Assembly: GCF_000485595.1 (NCBI RefSeq)
Contig: NW_014577131.1
Location: 801,092 to 828,382, forward strand
Direction of reading: 5' to 3'
Length of the DNA: 27,291 nucleotides
Origin: Priapulus caudatus
Taxonomy: Eukaryota > Priapulida > Priapulimorpha > Priapulimorphida > Priapulidae
The position numbers were made by a program, and so were the translations under genes. The notes under the pieces are model-generated. The model did no database searches, was not told the origin of the DNA, and worked only from the letters and a program-made list of their open reading frames with translations. Shown here one piece after another: positions 10,165 through 19,071 of the stretch (positions are counted from its first letter, which is position 1; the number at the start of each line of letters is the position of its first letter).

Positions 10165-12027
10165 GTAAGTAGCTTTCTATGTTATTGGCAAACACCCACG
10201 CCGAACTGATTAATGATACTAAAAAATAGTTTCCCATCCCAGCTTACGGTATGAGTGTGTGCGGTGGTGTACACACCTGTTTGCGTAGCAGTGCGTCGAC
10301 AGTTAATAGATATCCACAGTATTGATCTGTGTATTTGATCAACTTTGTCTCTTTCCGTCTTCGATATAGTCCCTTGGACTTTGAAGACTGATATTTACAA
10401 GGTTACGAGGTTACATAAGTGGGCTGTGCCGATTGTAATTGGATTCTTTGTGAATTTATTATGCTTATAAAAGTCGGGATTTTTTCCAAGCGCGTACTCA
10501 TGATGGATTTATATCTTAAAGCTCTTATAAAGGCGCTAACATATTTCATTATCACCTGTTTCAAACGGGAACTAGTTTTATGGTATAATTGTGTTATTCG
10601 ATCATGATCCACCTTGCATTAGTATAGCTTATGCTCATCTTCCTAGTAATCCGATTTTGTTTGAAAGTTTGCATATATATATATTTCACATCTACATATA
10701 GGTTTGGTGCCTTCACTGTTGAAGGGCTGGCTGAATGGTAAGACTAGTTGTGGGTACGTTGACACAGCAGTCACTGTCAGTGACTGTAGTAATGTCCACT
10801 GTGTCGCCAAAACGATGTGTGGGTGTATTGTATTGAGCTAAGCGGGTGTGGATATGTCAGCAATGTTCAGTGGTGTTTACCAGTAGTATTACATCGGGTG
10901 TACAGACTTTAAGCAAATATCTGTTACAGTCACCAGTGACTCACCACTATCCTAAGATTCCTAACTGCCACCACCTCGTGATGTTCCAGGCTCAACGTTC
11001 ACGTTTACCGTGTGTTTATATAATTAAGGATCGTCATCACGTAGTGCTATACCGTTGTCAGCTTAGGGTAGAGATGTCACCTATCTAATTATAAACTTTC
11101 GACCGTTGCCTGCGTGGATTTCGATGTACTGCAAAGTCCAACTGATTGTAACTACTTGATATCCAAAGTGAACAATATTTTGAAAATGATAGCAGACGAT
11201 CATGCCTTGCACATGTGCACAAGCTGGGTGAAGTTTTGGGTTTTGTCATGTACAAGTTATCTATTCTCAAATGTAAACTCCACGCGCAGGTTAGCTAGTG
11301 GTTGGCAATGACATGCAAATCGAAAATGTAAGTTACTGTAATTCGACGTGTTGCGTTGTTTTAACGTGAGTTTTCGTTTTTCTTATGTACACGCTGTAAA
11401 GGTCTCGTTGCCATTATGTGCATTGGTGGATGGTTGGTGGGTGTTAGGCTAGACATGTGGTGGCATGGTTGTTTATTGTTTCTTCACAGCTCATTGCAGC
11501 CAGCCGTCGTTATGTCGCCGTCACTGCTTCTAAACCTATATAATTCATTCACCCTAATATAAATTGTATTCGTGTTTGAAGTTCTCTCAAGATCGAGTCA
11601 CAGCGTCAGCCGGTGTGTGCTATTATAGCTTCCGTACTGGCGTTACAACACGATTAGCCACGCTCGCTCGTCCGTCTGTCCGCGCACGTGCACGCGCCGG
11701 CTTACAAGTTTCACCATCGTAAATACGGCGGGGATAACAACGCGAACAAACACTGGGCGGGGGCGGGTGGGGAATACACTGTTAGCGGGGGGGGGCGATT
11801 TTTCCTCGGCAGTGCACGGAAAGTGCTTGCCGTGGTGTTCTAGCCGGCGGCACGTGGCTAGTGCATGCCCTCGCACGCGCGCGCGAGAGAGAGAGAGAAC
11901 GTCTAAATGGGGAACGGCGGATGATGGAGGTCTGTCGACACACGGGGGGAGGGGGATTACGCTTACGAAGCGAGCGGCCGACGGTAGAGCGTCGAATGAC
12001 GATGGTGCCTTTGCTTCATCTTTCCAG
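10165..12027 (+). other. Intron E-F
   Basis: 1863-bp phase-1 intron. It includes an AT-repeat near 10675-10683, the candidate 36-nt exon at 10702-10737, and a GC-rich 3' part (about 11640-12000) with G runs and an alternating CG/GA tract at 11876-11898. I see nothing else coding. Long open frames on both strands in 11640-12260 follow the GC content and the exon F overlap. Confidence 0.75.
10702..10737 (+). CDS. Candidate 36-nt cassette exon
   Basis: A small phase 1-1 segment lies between ACATATAG and the donor AATG|GTAAGA. Spliced between exons E and F it would add 12 codons, (C)LVPSLLKGWLN(G), without changing frame. The donor is strong, but the acceptor lacks a good pyrimidine tract. A 36-nt open stretch flanked by AG and GT is easily found by chance, so this is a candidate only; I leave it out of the main model. 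Confidence 0.25.
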
Positions 12028-12182
12028 GTAGCAGGGGCACGACCCCGGGCACCACACCTGGCGCCACGCCCGGCGCGACACCTGGGCAGACGCCGGCAGG
12101 TAGCGCGGTACCGAGTCGGACCGGATCGGGAACTAATCTTCTCGCGCTCGCCAAGGCTAGTCCCGACACGAAAACCAAAAAG
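12028..12182 (+). CDS. SLC20A: SLC20/PiT phosphate transporter, exon F (loop, TPG repeats)
   Basis: Loop exon of 155 nt, acceptor CATCTTTCCAG, donor AAAAAG|GTGCGT, phase 1 in and phase 0 out. It opens with a low-complexity run: GTTPGTTPGATPGATPGQTP. It continues AGSAVPSRTGSGTNLLALAK and ASPDTKTKK. The four to five x-T-P-G units should be disordered, and their Thr-Pro pairs are possible targets of proline-directed kinases (inference). Such repeats are not a general feature of SLC20 loops as far as I know. The phases match exon E before it and exon G after it, which is the main support. Confidence 0.8.
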
Positions 12183-13569
12183 GTGCGTATGTCGGCGCCG
12201 TCGAAACATCGGAACGCGATTGTGGCGGTGCACTGCTCGCGTTGCTGGAACGGTGCCAGAATAACTGCTACAGCGGACTTTATAGTTTAAGTTATGCAGA
12301 CGTGATGCAGGAGTCGTGCATGCAGCAACCTTTTTAGCAGTTCTTTTTTTTCTTTCTTATTGCAGTATTACTGAGACTCCAACAGCATAGTTTCTAAGTA
12401 ATTGACTTTTTGTGGAAGCATCGCTATTATATATTTCCCATCTTTAGTTTCCACAAAGTGTCCCCGTTCTAGTGCAAATCTGCCTTGATTACATACGTTA
12501 CTAAGTTACGTATATGAGAAACTCATATATATTCATATATGCTGTCATTATTACCGAATGATTAGCTTACTAAATGTGTTAGCTAGAAGTGCTGTTTAGT
12601 GCTGCTGCCGTGGTGCTAAGATTAGTTTGTAAAAAACCCGAGTTCAAAGTTTGGCTGGTATTTTCACAGTACTAGTACTATAAGGCGTGAAGTCGGGGAG
12701 CTGTTATTATCCAAGCTGCAGGATTAGCCATATGGAATTTTGCTGCATTATATATTGCTTAATTATATACTAGACACCTTTACCACTATGTGTCATGCCG
12801 TCAACGTATCTATGCAATTGTATGGGTATGTTTGTGTTACTACTAATTACTTGAAGATTGCATAAAGGTTAGATGAAATAGATCATATGTTCATAATTCG
12901 TATAGTTGAAATGGGTCTAATATTAATTTGTGTGCTTAACAATAAGATTGAAATGTCACCTACTGATATATATAAGTACTATTACTAAGTACTTTAGCCT
13001 TTTTTTGAAACTGCTTGGCAGCCACTCGTCTTGGCAGCAAACGATACTAAAATTGCAAAACAGATTTTTCAAGAAAATGCTACTATTTTGGCATTGCAGC
13101 TATTTTTGCAGACAACGTCAAGTGTTAAAAATACTTCGAATATATTATTTGCAGCCATATATCTGTAGCTGGGGTTGTGTCGGATAATCTGTGTTTCCAT
13201 TATTGGAATGTTGTTAATTAGTTTTTGTCTAGTTTCATGGTTTCGTGCAAGGCCGTCAACAATCCGCCTACCTAGTTAGCTCAGTTGATCTATACATAGC
13301 ACTTTCTTCGCCAATGAAAACTAAATTTTACAGGGCCGTCAATTGGATCCTATCTGCCATTGGATCTTACAATTATCTTCGGTATCTTAACCTGCCTGCA
13401 AAAATTGCAAACATTCGTATATACGAGTATGTGTGACTGAAATAACTACCCTGTCGAATGTGCCATAGTCATACAGTTACACTGTATATATAGCCATGTG
13501 GCAGCTGTGCTATCAGACTAAATATGTATTAATATCAGATTAAATATGTATAAATTATAGGTGAGATTA
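12183..13569 (+). other. Intron sequence after exon F
   Basis: AT-rich sequence after the exon F donor. I see no exon-like segment with SLC20 similarity, no tRNA-like structure and no large repeat. The short open frames at about 12930-13187 and 13245-13436 show no recognisable features. Confidence 0.65.
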
Positions 13570-13733
13570 TAATTAAAGGCATAATAGGCCCATCGATTAT
13601 GCAATTTTAACGAATGCTAGAGTAACTGGCACCTTGTGTAGTTAATAAGTACATTACCTTATAGCCAAACGCGTATTAGTTTGTCCAATATCACTGCTGG
13701 TTACTAAGAAATGTCTAATTGAAATCCGCAGTC
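13570..13733 (-). repeat. Inverted copy of sequence upstream of exon G
   Basis: Its reverse complement matches 15040-15184 and 26025-26183 with few differences; shared words include CATTTCTTAGTAA, CAGTGATATTGGACAAACTA and GGGCCTATTATGCCTTTAA. The match stops exactly where the first exon-G-like unit begins in the direct copies. So either a mobile element ends there or a local inversion occurred. Confidence 0.8.
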
Positions 13734-13750
13734 CAAGTAAATCAGTTGTA

Positions 13751-13827
13751 AGCTCGGGGTATCCTAGCGCTGACGGTGCTCATCGCGTCGAATCTCGGCA
13801 TTCCATCAGCAAAACGCACTGGCAAAG
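13751..13827 (+). pseudogene. Broken copy of the exon H 3' end
   Basis: It matches the last ~60-75 nt of exon H and its donor (GCTGACGGTGCTCATCGCG ... CAAAG|GTACGCGGG). Relative to exon H it has lost a C in the ATTCCC run and gained a base before CAAAG, with a C-to-A change in between, so the frame is broken. It is followed by the same 50-bp array as exon H. It is either a decayed duplicate or a poorly polished second copy of the same allele. Confidence 0.85.
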
Positions 13828-13855
13828 GTACGCGGGTTGGTGTTAGGGTGACTTG

Positions 13856-14426
13856 AGGGGGTTTGGGATCAGGATGCACTGTCTGTAGTAGGGAGTAACT
13901 GAGGTTTAGGTGGTGGGTCAGGGTGTACTGTCTGTAGTAGGGAGTAACTGAGGTTATGTGGTTGGGGTGGGGGGGGTCAGGGTGTACTGTCTGTCGTAGG
14001 GATAACTGAGGTTATGTGGTTGGGGGTCAGGGTGTACTGTCTGTCTAGGGAGTAACTGAGGTTAGGTGGTTGGGGGTCAGGGTGCACTGTCTGTCGTAGG
14101 GAGTAACTGAGGTTATGTGGTTGGGGGTGGGGGGGGGTCAGGGTGTACTGTCTGTCCGTAGGGAGTAACTGAGTTAGGTGGTTGGGGGTTAGGGTGTACT
14201 CTCTGTCGTAGGGAGTAACTGAGGTTAGGTGGTTGGGGTCAGGGTGCACTGTCTGTCGTAGGGAGTAACTGAGGTATGTGGGTTAGGGTCAGGGTGTACT
14301 GTCTGTCGTAGGGAGTAACTGAGGTAGGTGGTTGGGGGGTTAGGGTGTACTGTCTGTCGTAGGAGTAACTGAGGTTAGGTGTTGGGGTTAGGGTGCACTG
14401 TCTGTCGTAGGGAGTAACACTGGGTT
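13856..14426. repeat. 50-bp minisatellite, array 1
   Basis: About eleven units of a 50-bp repeat with the landmarks GTAGGGAGTAACTGAGGTTA, GGTGGTTGGGG and TCAGGGTGTACTGTCTGTC. It ends in the N gap. Units differ mostly by G-run length. The G-rich strand has G-quadruplex potential. Confidence 0.95.
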
Positions 14427-14451
14427 NNNNNNNNNNNNNNNNNNNNNNNNN
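14427..14451. other. Assembly gap (25 N)
   Basis: A run of 25 N interrupts the minisatellite. A fixed-size gap inside an array means that order and distance across it are uncertain. Confidence 1.
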
Positions 14452-15185
14452 TGACGGTGACTTGGTTTACAGTTTCGAAACGCGCATACTCGAACGGGTG
14501 TGATACAGATTTATAGTCCACCGGACATTTTCGCACGCATGCAAAACGCACGCACGCATGCATTTTCGCTCGGCCGTACGCAATGCTAGTGATAGTACAG
14601 TACGTCGTAACTGTATACGTAACAGTAGCTCTGATTGTAATGAATGTGGAATCCACGTACGAATCACAGACGCTCGTGATAATGAAGTAGGCTGTTTGGG
14701 GGCCAACGCTATGGAGGATTGCGTACTAACCACGGCCACAGACTAAACATGGAAAGCAGACGGCACTACGCATATTTAGGTATATTGGTCAAACGAATAC
14801 ATCTGTGTCTGAAATTGAAGACATGTGGGTACCTGTTCATTAGCACCCACGATTTACTTGTGCCTCAATACCTAGAATACACCCAGAAGATACATTCTAC
14901 TAGCTCATTAGTCGTATATAAGCATCCCGGGACAAACAATTCTCTGCTAAACACACCGTAGCAACATGTGACGTTGCCTAACCGAATTCGAGGCTATTTG
15001 CTTGGCAACCAATTTAGCGTTGGCGCCAGATTACCAGATTACGGATTTTCAATTAGACATTTCTTAGTAATTAGCAGTGATATTGGACAAACTAATACGC
15101 GTCTGACTATAAGGTAATGTACTTATTAACTACAGAAGGTCCGTTACTGTAGCATTCGTCAACTTTGTATAATCAATGGGCCTAT

Positions 15186-15665
15186 TATGCCTTTAAGGAG
15201 CAGCCAGTGAAGGAGGAAATAGTAAAACCAACACATTATTTCTCCTTCTTGCAGGTTCTGACGTCAACTTCAATGTTTTATAATTTTATGTTTAATTATT
15301 TTAATATGTGTAAATTACAGGTGGAGTCAAAAGGGGAGCAGCCAGCGAGAACGAATAGTGGAGGCCCCAGAAGCCAGCAGACTATTCAGCTTCTTGCACA
15401 GATTCTGATGTAACTGATATGTTTAATAATTTTATATGTTTTAATTCGTTTTAATGTGTGTAAATTATAGGCGAAGTCGAAAACGGGGAGCCGCCAGAAA
15501 CCAGCACATTATTCTCCTTCTTGCAGATTCTGGTGACACTTTTAACGTTTTACAATTTTCCATGTTTAATTATCGCGTGTAAATTGCAGGCAAAGTCGAA
15601 AAGGGAGTCACCAAACTTTACGTTTTATAAGTTTTCCGCGTTTAATTGTCGCGTGTAAATTGCAG
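15186..15665 (+). pseudogene. Array of exon-G-like units (copy 1)
   Basis: Four decayed tandem relatives of exon G precede it, starting at about 15197, 15321, 15471 and 15590. Units 2-4 follow a copied acceptor (TGTAAATTACAG, TGTAAATTATAG, TGTAAATTGCAG). They encode recognisable versions of the exon peptide: KEQPVKEEIVKPTHYFSFLQ, EVENGEPPETSTLFSFLQIL, and a PEASRLFSFLH form in the other copy. None keeps the FAHGGNDV part or a donor, so they cannot serve as full exons. They look like partial tandem duplications of acceptor plus 5' exon part. Confidence 0.8.
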
Positions 15666-15794
15666 GCAAAGTCAAAAAGAGCGCCGCCAGTGAGGCGAGC
15701 AATACGGAGCCGCGGAAGCCAGCAAATTATTCACCTTCCTGCAGATACTGACGGCTACTTTCGGCTCGTTTGCGCACGGCGGTAACGATGTCAG
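15666..15794 (+). CDS. SLC20A: SLC20/PiT phosphate transporter, exon G, copy 1 (2-nt deletion)
   Basis: This exon links the loop to the second conserved PiT repeat. It has acceptor AAATTGCAG and donor GTCAG|GTGAGT. The 3' half reads [20 protein letters not shown] followed by V, matching the family [21 protein letters not shown]; the Asp of GGND aligns with a residue required for transport in human PiT2 (D506). Compared with copy 2 it lacks two bases (AATACGGAGCCGCGG versus AATAGCGGAGCCGCCGG), giving 129 instead of 131 nt and breaking the frame from exon F. An internal pyrimidine-AG at 15744 would restore it. The deletion may be an assembly error. The last AG joins C of exon H to form Ser. Confidence 0.85.
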
Positions 15795-16074
15795 GTGAGT
15801 CTCGAGCAGGGTTGATATTCTCGTCGGATTTCGGCGGGCGGGCGACAGCCGGCATCCTCTAGTAAGGTTGAGGTTGGGCTGAAAATCGTCCAAAGATGTT
15901 GGGGGGCTGGACTGGGTAGTAGAATCCTAAAGGGTTTCAGTCAGGGAGGGCTTCAATGAAAGAAGCGACGTTAAGTATCGACAGAAAAATTGCCCGTCTC
16001 GTAGGGAAGCAGTCCGCTCGAAAAAGACGGCACGCCGATCGTTAACTAATTACTCTCTGGCGGGACGATATCTC

Positions 16075-16576
16075 CATGGTTCGCACAGTCCTTGCAAAGT
16101 CCTTGAATTTGAGGGGAGTCCTTGAAAAGTACTTGAATTTAGTAAATGTTGATTTTGTGCTTGAAAAGTGCTTGAATTTCATGAAAATGTCCTTGAATTT
16201 TTAGAAAGAATCTTGCCTGTAATAAAAAGAAATTTGTACGCTAATCAATAATGTGCAAACCTCAAATAAAATTGCGTTAAATGAGCTTAAAAAGCTATAG
16301 ACACGATAGACAGTTAAGATGATCACAAATTACAGTAAGTCAGTAAAATCAGTCATAAATCAAGGTATGTTGTAGAAGTGACAGTGTTTAGAAGGGTTTA
16401 TTAATGTGATCCAGGTAAGTTTTAGAGGTTACATGCAGTGATTAAGAATGGGTTATTAAATTAATCCAGGTATGTTTTGTTCTGTGTATGAATTCGCGAT
16501 AAAATGTCTTTGAATTTCCGATAAAATGCCTTGAAAAGTCCTTGGAAAAAATTTCAGTCCTCCTGTATGAACCATG
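16075..16576. mobile_element. MITE-like element with CCTTGAA repeats
   Basis: The ends are inverted repeats: CATGGTTCGCACAG at the left and, read in reverse complement, CATGGTTCATACAG at the right. ATCTCC lies just outside both ends, fitting a short target duplication. The terminal regions contain many AGTCCTTGAAAAGTCCTTG-type words, with an AT-rich centre. A second, truncated copy starts at 27064. Non-autonomous; the ends suggest a hAT-like family, by inference only. Confidence 0.55.
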
Positions 16577-16859
16577 ATCTCCAACGTATACCCTTTTGAA
16601 CGAGCCACATAACATCCCACACATACAATGCAGGCTATACCAAGCGCTCGTGCACCGGCACGTTTCCCCACCTCTCTCGGTCCCCTAGCTAATTCTCTGA
16701 AGTTTTTTTTCGGCGAGCATAATTCTCTGAAGTTCATGAGCTTCAAGAGTACGAACTATCGTAATGATTCATGTCATGAACTTCTTGATCATTTTCTTGT
16801 GTTTTTGATTCATATCATTCAAAATTCATATTTTTGATTCGTTTTTTTGTATCAGTGAG

Positions 16860-17687
16860 TCGTGCGTTCATGCTCCAACATTTTCACCCCCCTCCCTTCT
16901 CGTTCGCAGAATGCCATCGGTCATTATAAAGTTAATGATTATTTTTGTATCGTTATTTTTTATAGTTTTGTGAGTTTTTGCATCGGTGAGTGCCTTGCTC
17001 GCGCTCCAGCCTTTTTCGTCTTGATAAATTGGTAAAATTTCCCCTAAATGATTGACCGTATCCTTAATATCATTATTCTCCTTGTCCCTTGCCGCAGTAA
17101 CGCCGTCGGTCCGCTCGTTTTTGAGTTGTATTTGTAACCGTCTCCTTTCGTGCTTCAACTTTTTCACAGACGAGTTTGTTTTTTTATCGTCCTCTGTGAT
17201 CCTCCGAAGTTCATGCAGTTCGTGATCATTTTCTGTATTTTCGATTCGCATTCGAGTTTTTTGTATCAGCGAGTCGTGCGCTCGTGCTCCAACCTTTCCA
17301 TTGTCGTTTCGTCGCCGCAGCAACACCATCGGTCTGCTCGTCCGTTCGTTTTTTGTATCAGCGAGTCGTGCGCTCGTGCTCCAACCTTTCCATTGTCGTT
17401 TCGTCGCCGCAGCAACGCCATTTGTCCGCTCGTTCGTTCGTTTTTTGTATCAGCGAGTCGTGCGCTCGTGCTCCACCTTTCCATTGTCGTTTTTCGTCGC
17501 CGCAGCAACGCCATTTGTCCGCTCGTTCGTTCGTTTTTTGTATCAGCGAGTCGTGCGCTCGTGCTCCAACCTTTCCATTGTCGTTTCGTCGCCGCAGCAA
17601 CGCCATTTGTCCGCTCGTTCGTTTGTTTTTTGTATCAGCGAGTCGTCCGCTCGTGCTCCAACCTTTCCATTGTCGTTTCGCGCACAG
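16860..17687 (+). repeat. Array of copied splice acceptors before exon H
   Basis: Tandem units repeat the intron end and the first ~20 nt of exon H. Acceptor-plus-exon starts occur at 16910, 17098, 17321, 17413, 17506 and 17598, then the true one at 17688. The last four spacings are 92, 93, 92 and 90 bp; the outer units are longer and more decayed. Each has GCCGCAG or similar, then CAACGCCAT..., and translates as N-A-I/V-G/C-P-L-V in most units. Between them lies TTTTTTGTATCAGCGAGTCG and TGCTCCAACCTTTCC. Open frames across the array are translations of the repeat. Confidence 0.93.
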
Positions 17688-17958
17688 CAACGCCATTGGC
17701 CCGCTCGTCGCCATCTGGCTCATCTACTGGGAGGGCCACGTCATCCAGAAGACAGCGACGCCGATCTGGATCTTGCTGTACGGAGGCTGCGGCATCTGCA
17801 TCGGGCTGTGGCTGTGGGGCCGGCGCGTCATCAAGACGATGGGCGAGGACCTGACGCCGATCTCGCCGACGAGCGGATTCTGCATCGAGCTCGGCTCCGC
17901 GCTGACGGTGCTCATCGCGTCGAATCTCGGCATTCCCATCAGCACAACGCACTGCAAG
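17688..17958 (+). CDS. SLC20A: SLC20/PiT phosphate transporter, exon H (second PiT repeat)
   Basis: Best-conserved exon of the window: 271 nt, acceptor CGCGCACAG, donor TGCAAG|GTACGC, phase 2 in and phase 0 out. With exon G it completes GGNDVSNAIGPL, the PiT signature. It continues [20 protein letters not shown], a membrane segment [18 protein letters not shown], then [20 protein letters not shown], and ends with [20 protein letters not shown] and STTHCK. The Glu in CIEL and the Ser in PIST align with E575 and S593 of human PiT2, which are important for phosphate transport and its coupling. Codons are nearly all GC-ending. The next family exon, beginning VGSVV-like, is not found downstream. 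The acceptor differs from its array copies (GCGCACAG versus GCCGCAG). Confidence 0.97.
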
Positions 17959-17974
17959 GTACGCGGGTTGGTGG

Positions 17975-19010
17975 TTAGGGTGACTTGAGGGGGTTGGGAT
18001 CAGGATGCACTGTCTGTAGTAGGGAGTAACTGAGGTTAGGTGGTGGGGTCAGGGTGTACTGTCTGTAGTAGGGAGTAACTGAGGTTATGTGGTTGGGGTG
18101 GGGGGGGGGTCAGGGTGTACTGTCTGTCGTAGGGAGTAACTGAGGTTATGTGGTTGGGGGTCAGGGGTGTATGTCTGTCTAGGAGTAACTGAGGTTAGGT
18201 GGTTGGGGGTCAGGGTGCACTGTCTGTCGTAGGGAGTAACTGAGGTTATTGTGGTTGGGGGTGGGGGGGGGGTCAGGGTGTACTGTCTGTCGTAGGGAGT
18301 AACTGAGGTTAGGTGGTTGGGGGGTTAGGGTGTACTCTCTGTCGTAGGGAGTAACTGAGGTTAGGTGGTTGGGGTCAGGGTGCACTGTCTGTCGTAGGGA
18401 GTAACTGAGGTTATGTGGTTAGGGTCAGGGTGTACTGTCTGTCGTAGGGAGTAACTGAGGTTAGGTGGTTGGGGGGTTAGGGTGTACTGTCTGTCGTAGG
18501 GAGTAACTGAGGTTAGGTGGTTGGGGGTTAGGGTGCACTGTCTGTCGTAGGGAGTAACTGAGGTTAGGTGGTTGGGGGTCAGGGTGTACCGTCTGTCGTA
18601 GGGAGTAACTGAGGTTAGGTGGTGGGGGGGTTAGGGTGTACTGTCTGTCGTAGGGAGTAACTGAGGTTAGGTGGTTGGGGTCAGGGTGTACTGTCTGTCG
18701 TAGGGAGTAACTGAGGTTAGTGGTTGGGGTCAGGGTGCACCGTCTGTCGTAGGGAGTAACTGAGGTTAGGTGGTTGGGTCAGGGTGCACCGTCTGTCGTA
18801 GGGAGTAACTGAGGTTAGGTGGTTGGGGGTTAGGGTGTACTGTCTGTCGTAGGGAGTAACTGAGGTTAGATGGTTTGGGTCAGGGTGTACTGTCTGTCGT
18901 AGGGAGTAACTGAGGTTATGTGGTTGTGGGCATGGTGCACTGTCTGTCGTAGGGAGTAACTGAGGTTAGGTGGTTGGGGTCAGGGTGTACTGTCTGTACT
19001 GTGTGTACTG
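17975..19010. repeat. 50-bp minisatellite, array 2
   Basis: About twenty units of the same 50-bp repeat as array 1, starting within ~20-60 bp of the exon H donor in degenerate form and running directly into the H' fragment. The first units match those of array 1 nearly base for base, including a long G run after GGTTGGGG. Confidence 0.96.
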
Positions 19011-19014
19011 TACT

Positions 19015-19071
19015 CTCACGGTGCTTATTGCCTCCAACTTGGGCATTCCTATCAGCACGACACACTGCAAG
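19015..19071 (+). pseudogene. SLC20A: H' : diverged exon H 3' fragment with donor, copy 1
   Basis: Nineteen codons, [19 protein letters not shown], followed by donor GTACGCGG. The peptide is identical to the end of exon H, while the DNA differs at 11 of 57 positions, all silent (for example CTG/CTC, GCG/GCC, TCG/TCC, CTC/TTG, CCC/CCT). No acceptor precedes it; the upstream bases are the end of the minisatellite (CTGTACTGTGTGTACTGTA). It lacks the rest of exon H, including the Glu of CIEL. It looks like the tail of a paralogous SLC20 exon that was long under protein-level selection before being truncated or misjoined. Confidence 0.8.

Larger units (their letters stand above)
14780..16240. repeat. 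1.46-kb segmental duplication, copy 1
   Basis: From TATATTGGTCAAACGAATAC through exon G and into the MITE at 16.1 kb, this block is repeated in the same orientation at 25763-27228, with scattered single-base indels. The match decays at about 16240 / 27228. The block carries the pseudo-exon array and exon G. Confidence 0.95.

Noticed and set aside
11643-12264. Long open frames on both strands overlapping exon F
   Set aside because: GC-rich composition leaves all frames open; the phase-consistent exon F with good splice sites explains the coding signal.
13856-14426. CRISPR-like array of regular repeats
   Set aside because: There are no unique spacers, the whole 50-bp unit is repeated, and the context is a eukaryotic intron: it is a minisatellite.
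17150-17988. Three overlapping long plus-strand open frames (about 230 codons) across the acceptor array
   Set aside because: They are translations of the ~92-bp repeat in all three frames; only the part from 17688 in the exon H frame is real coding sequence.
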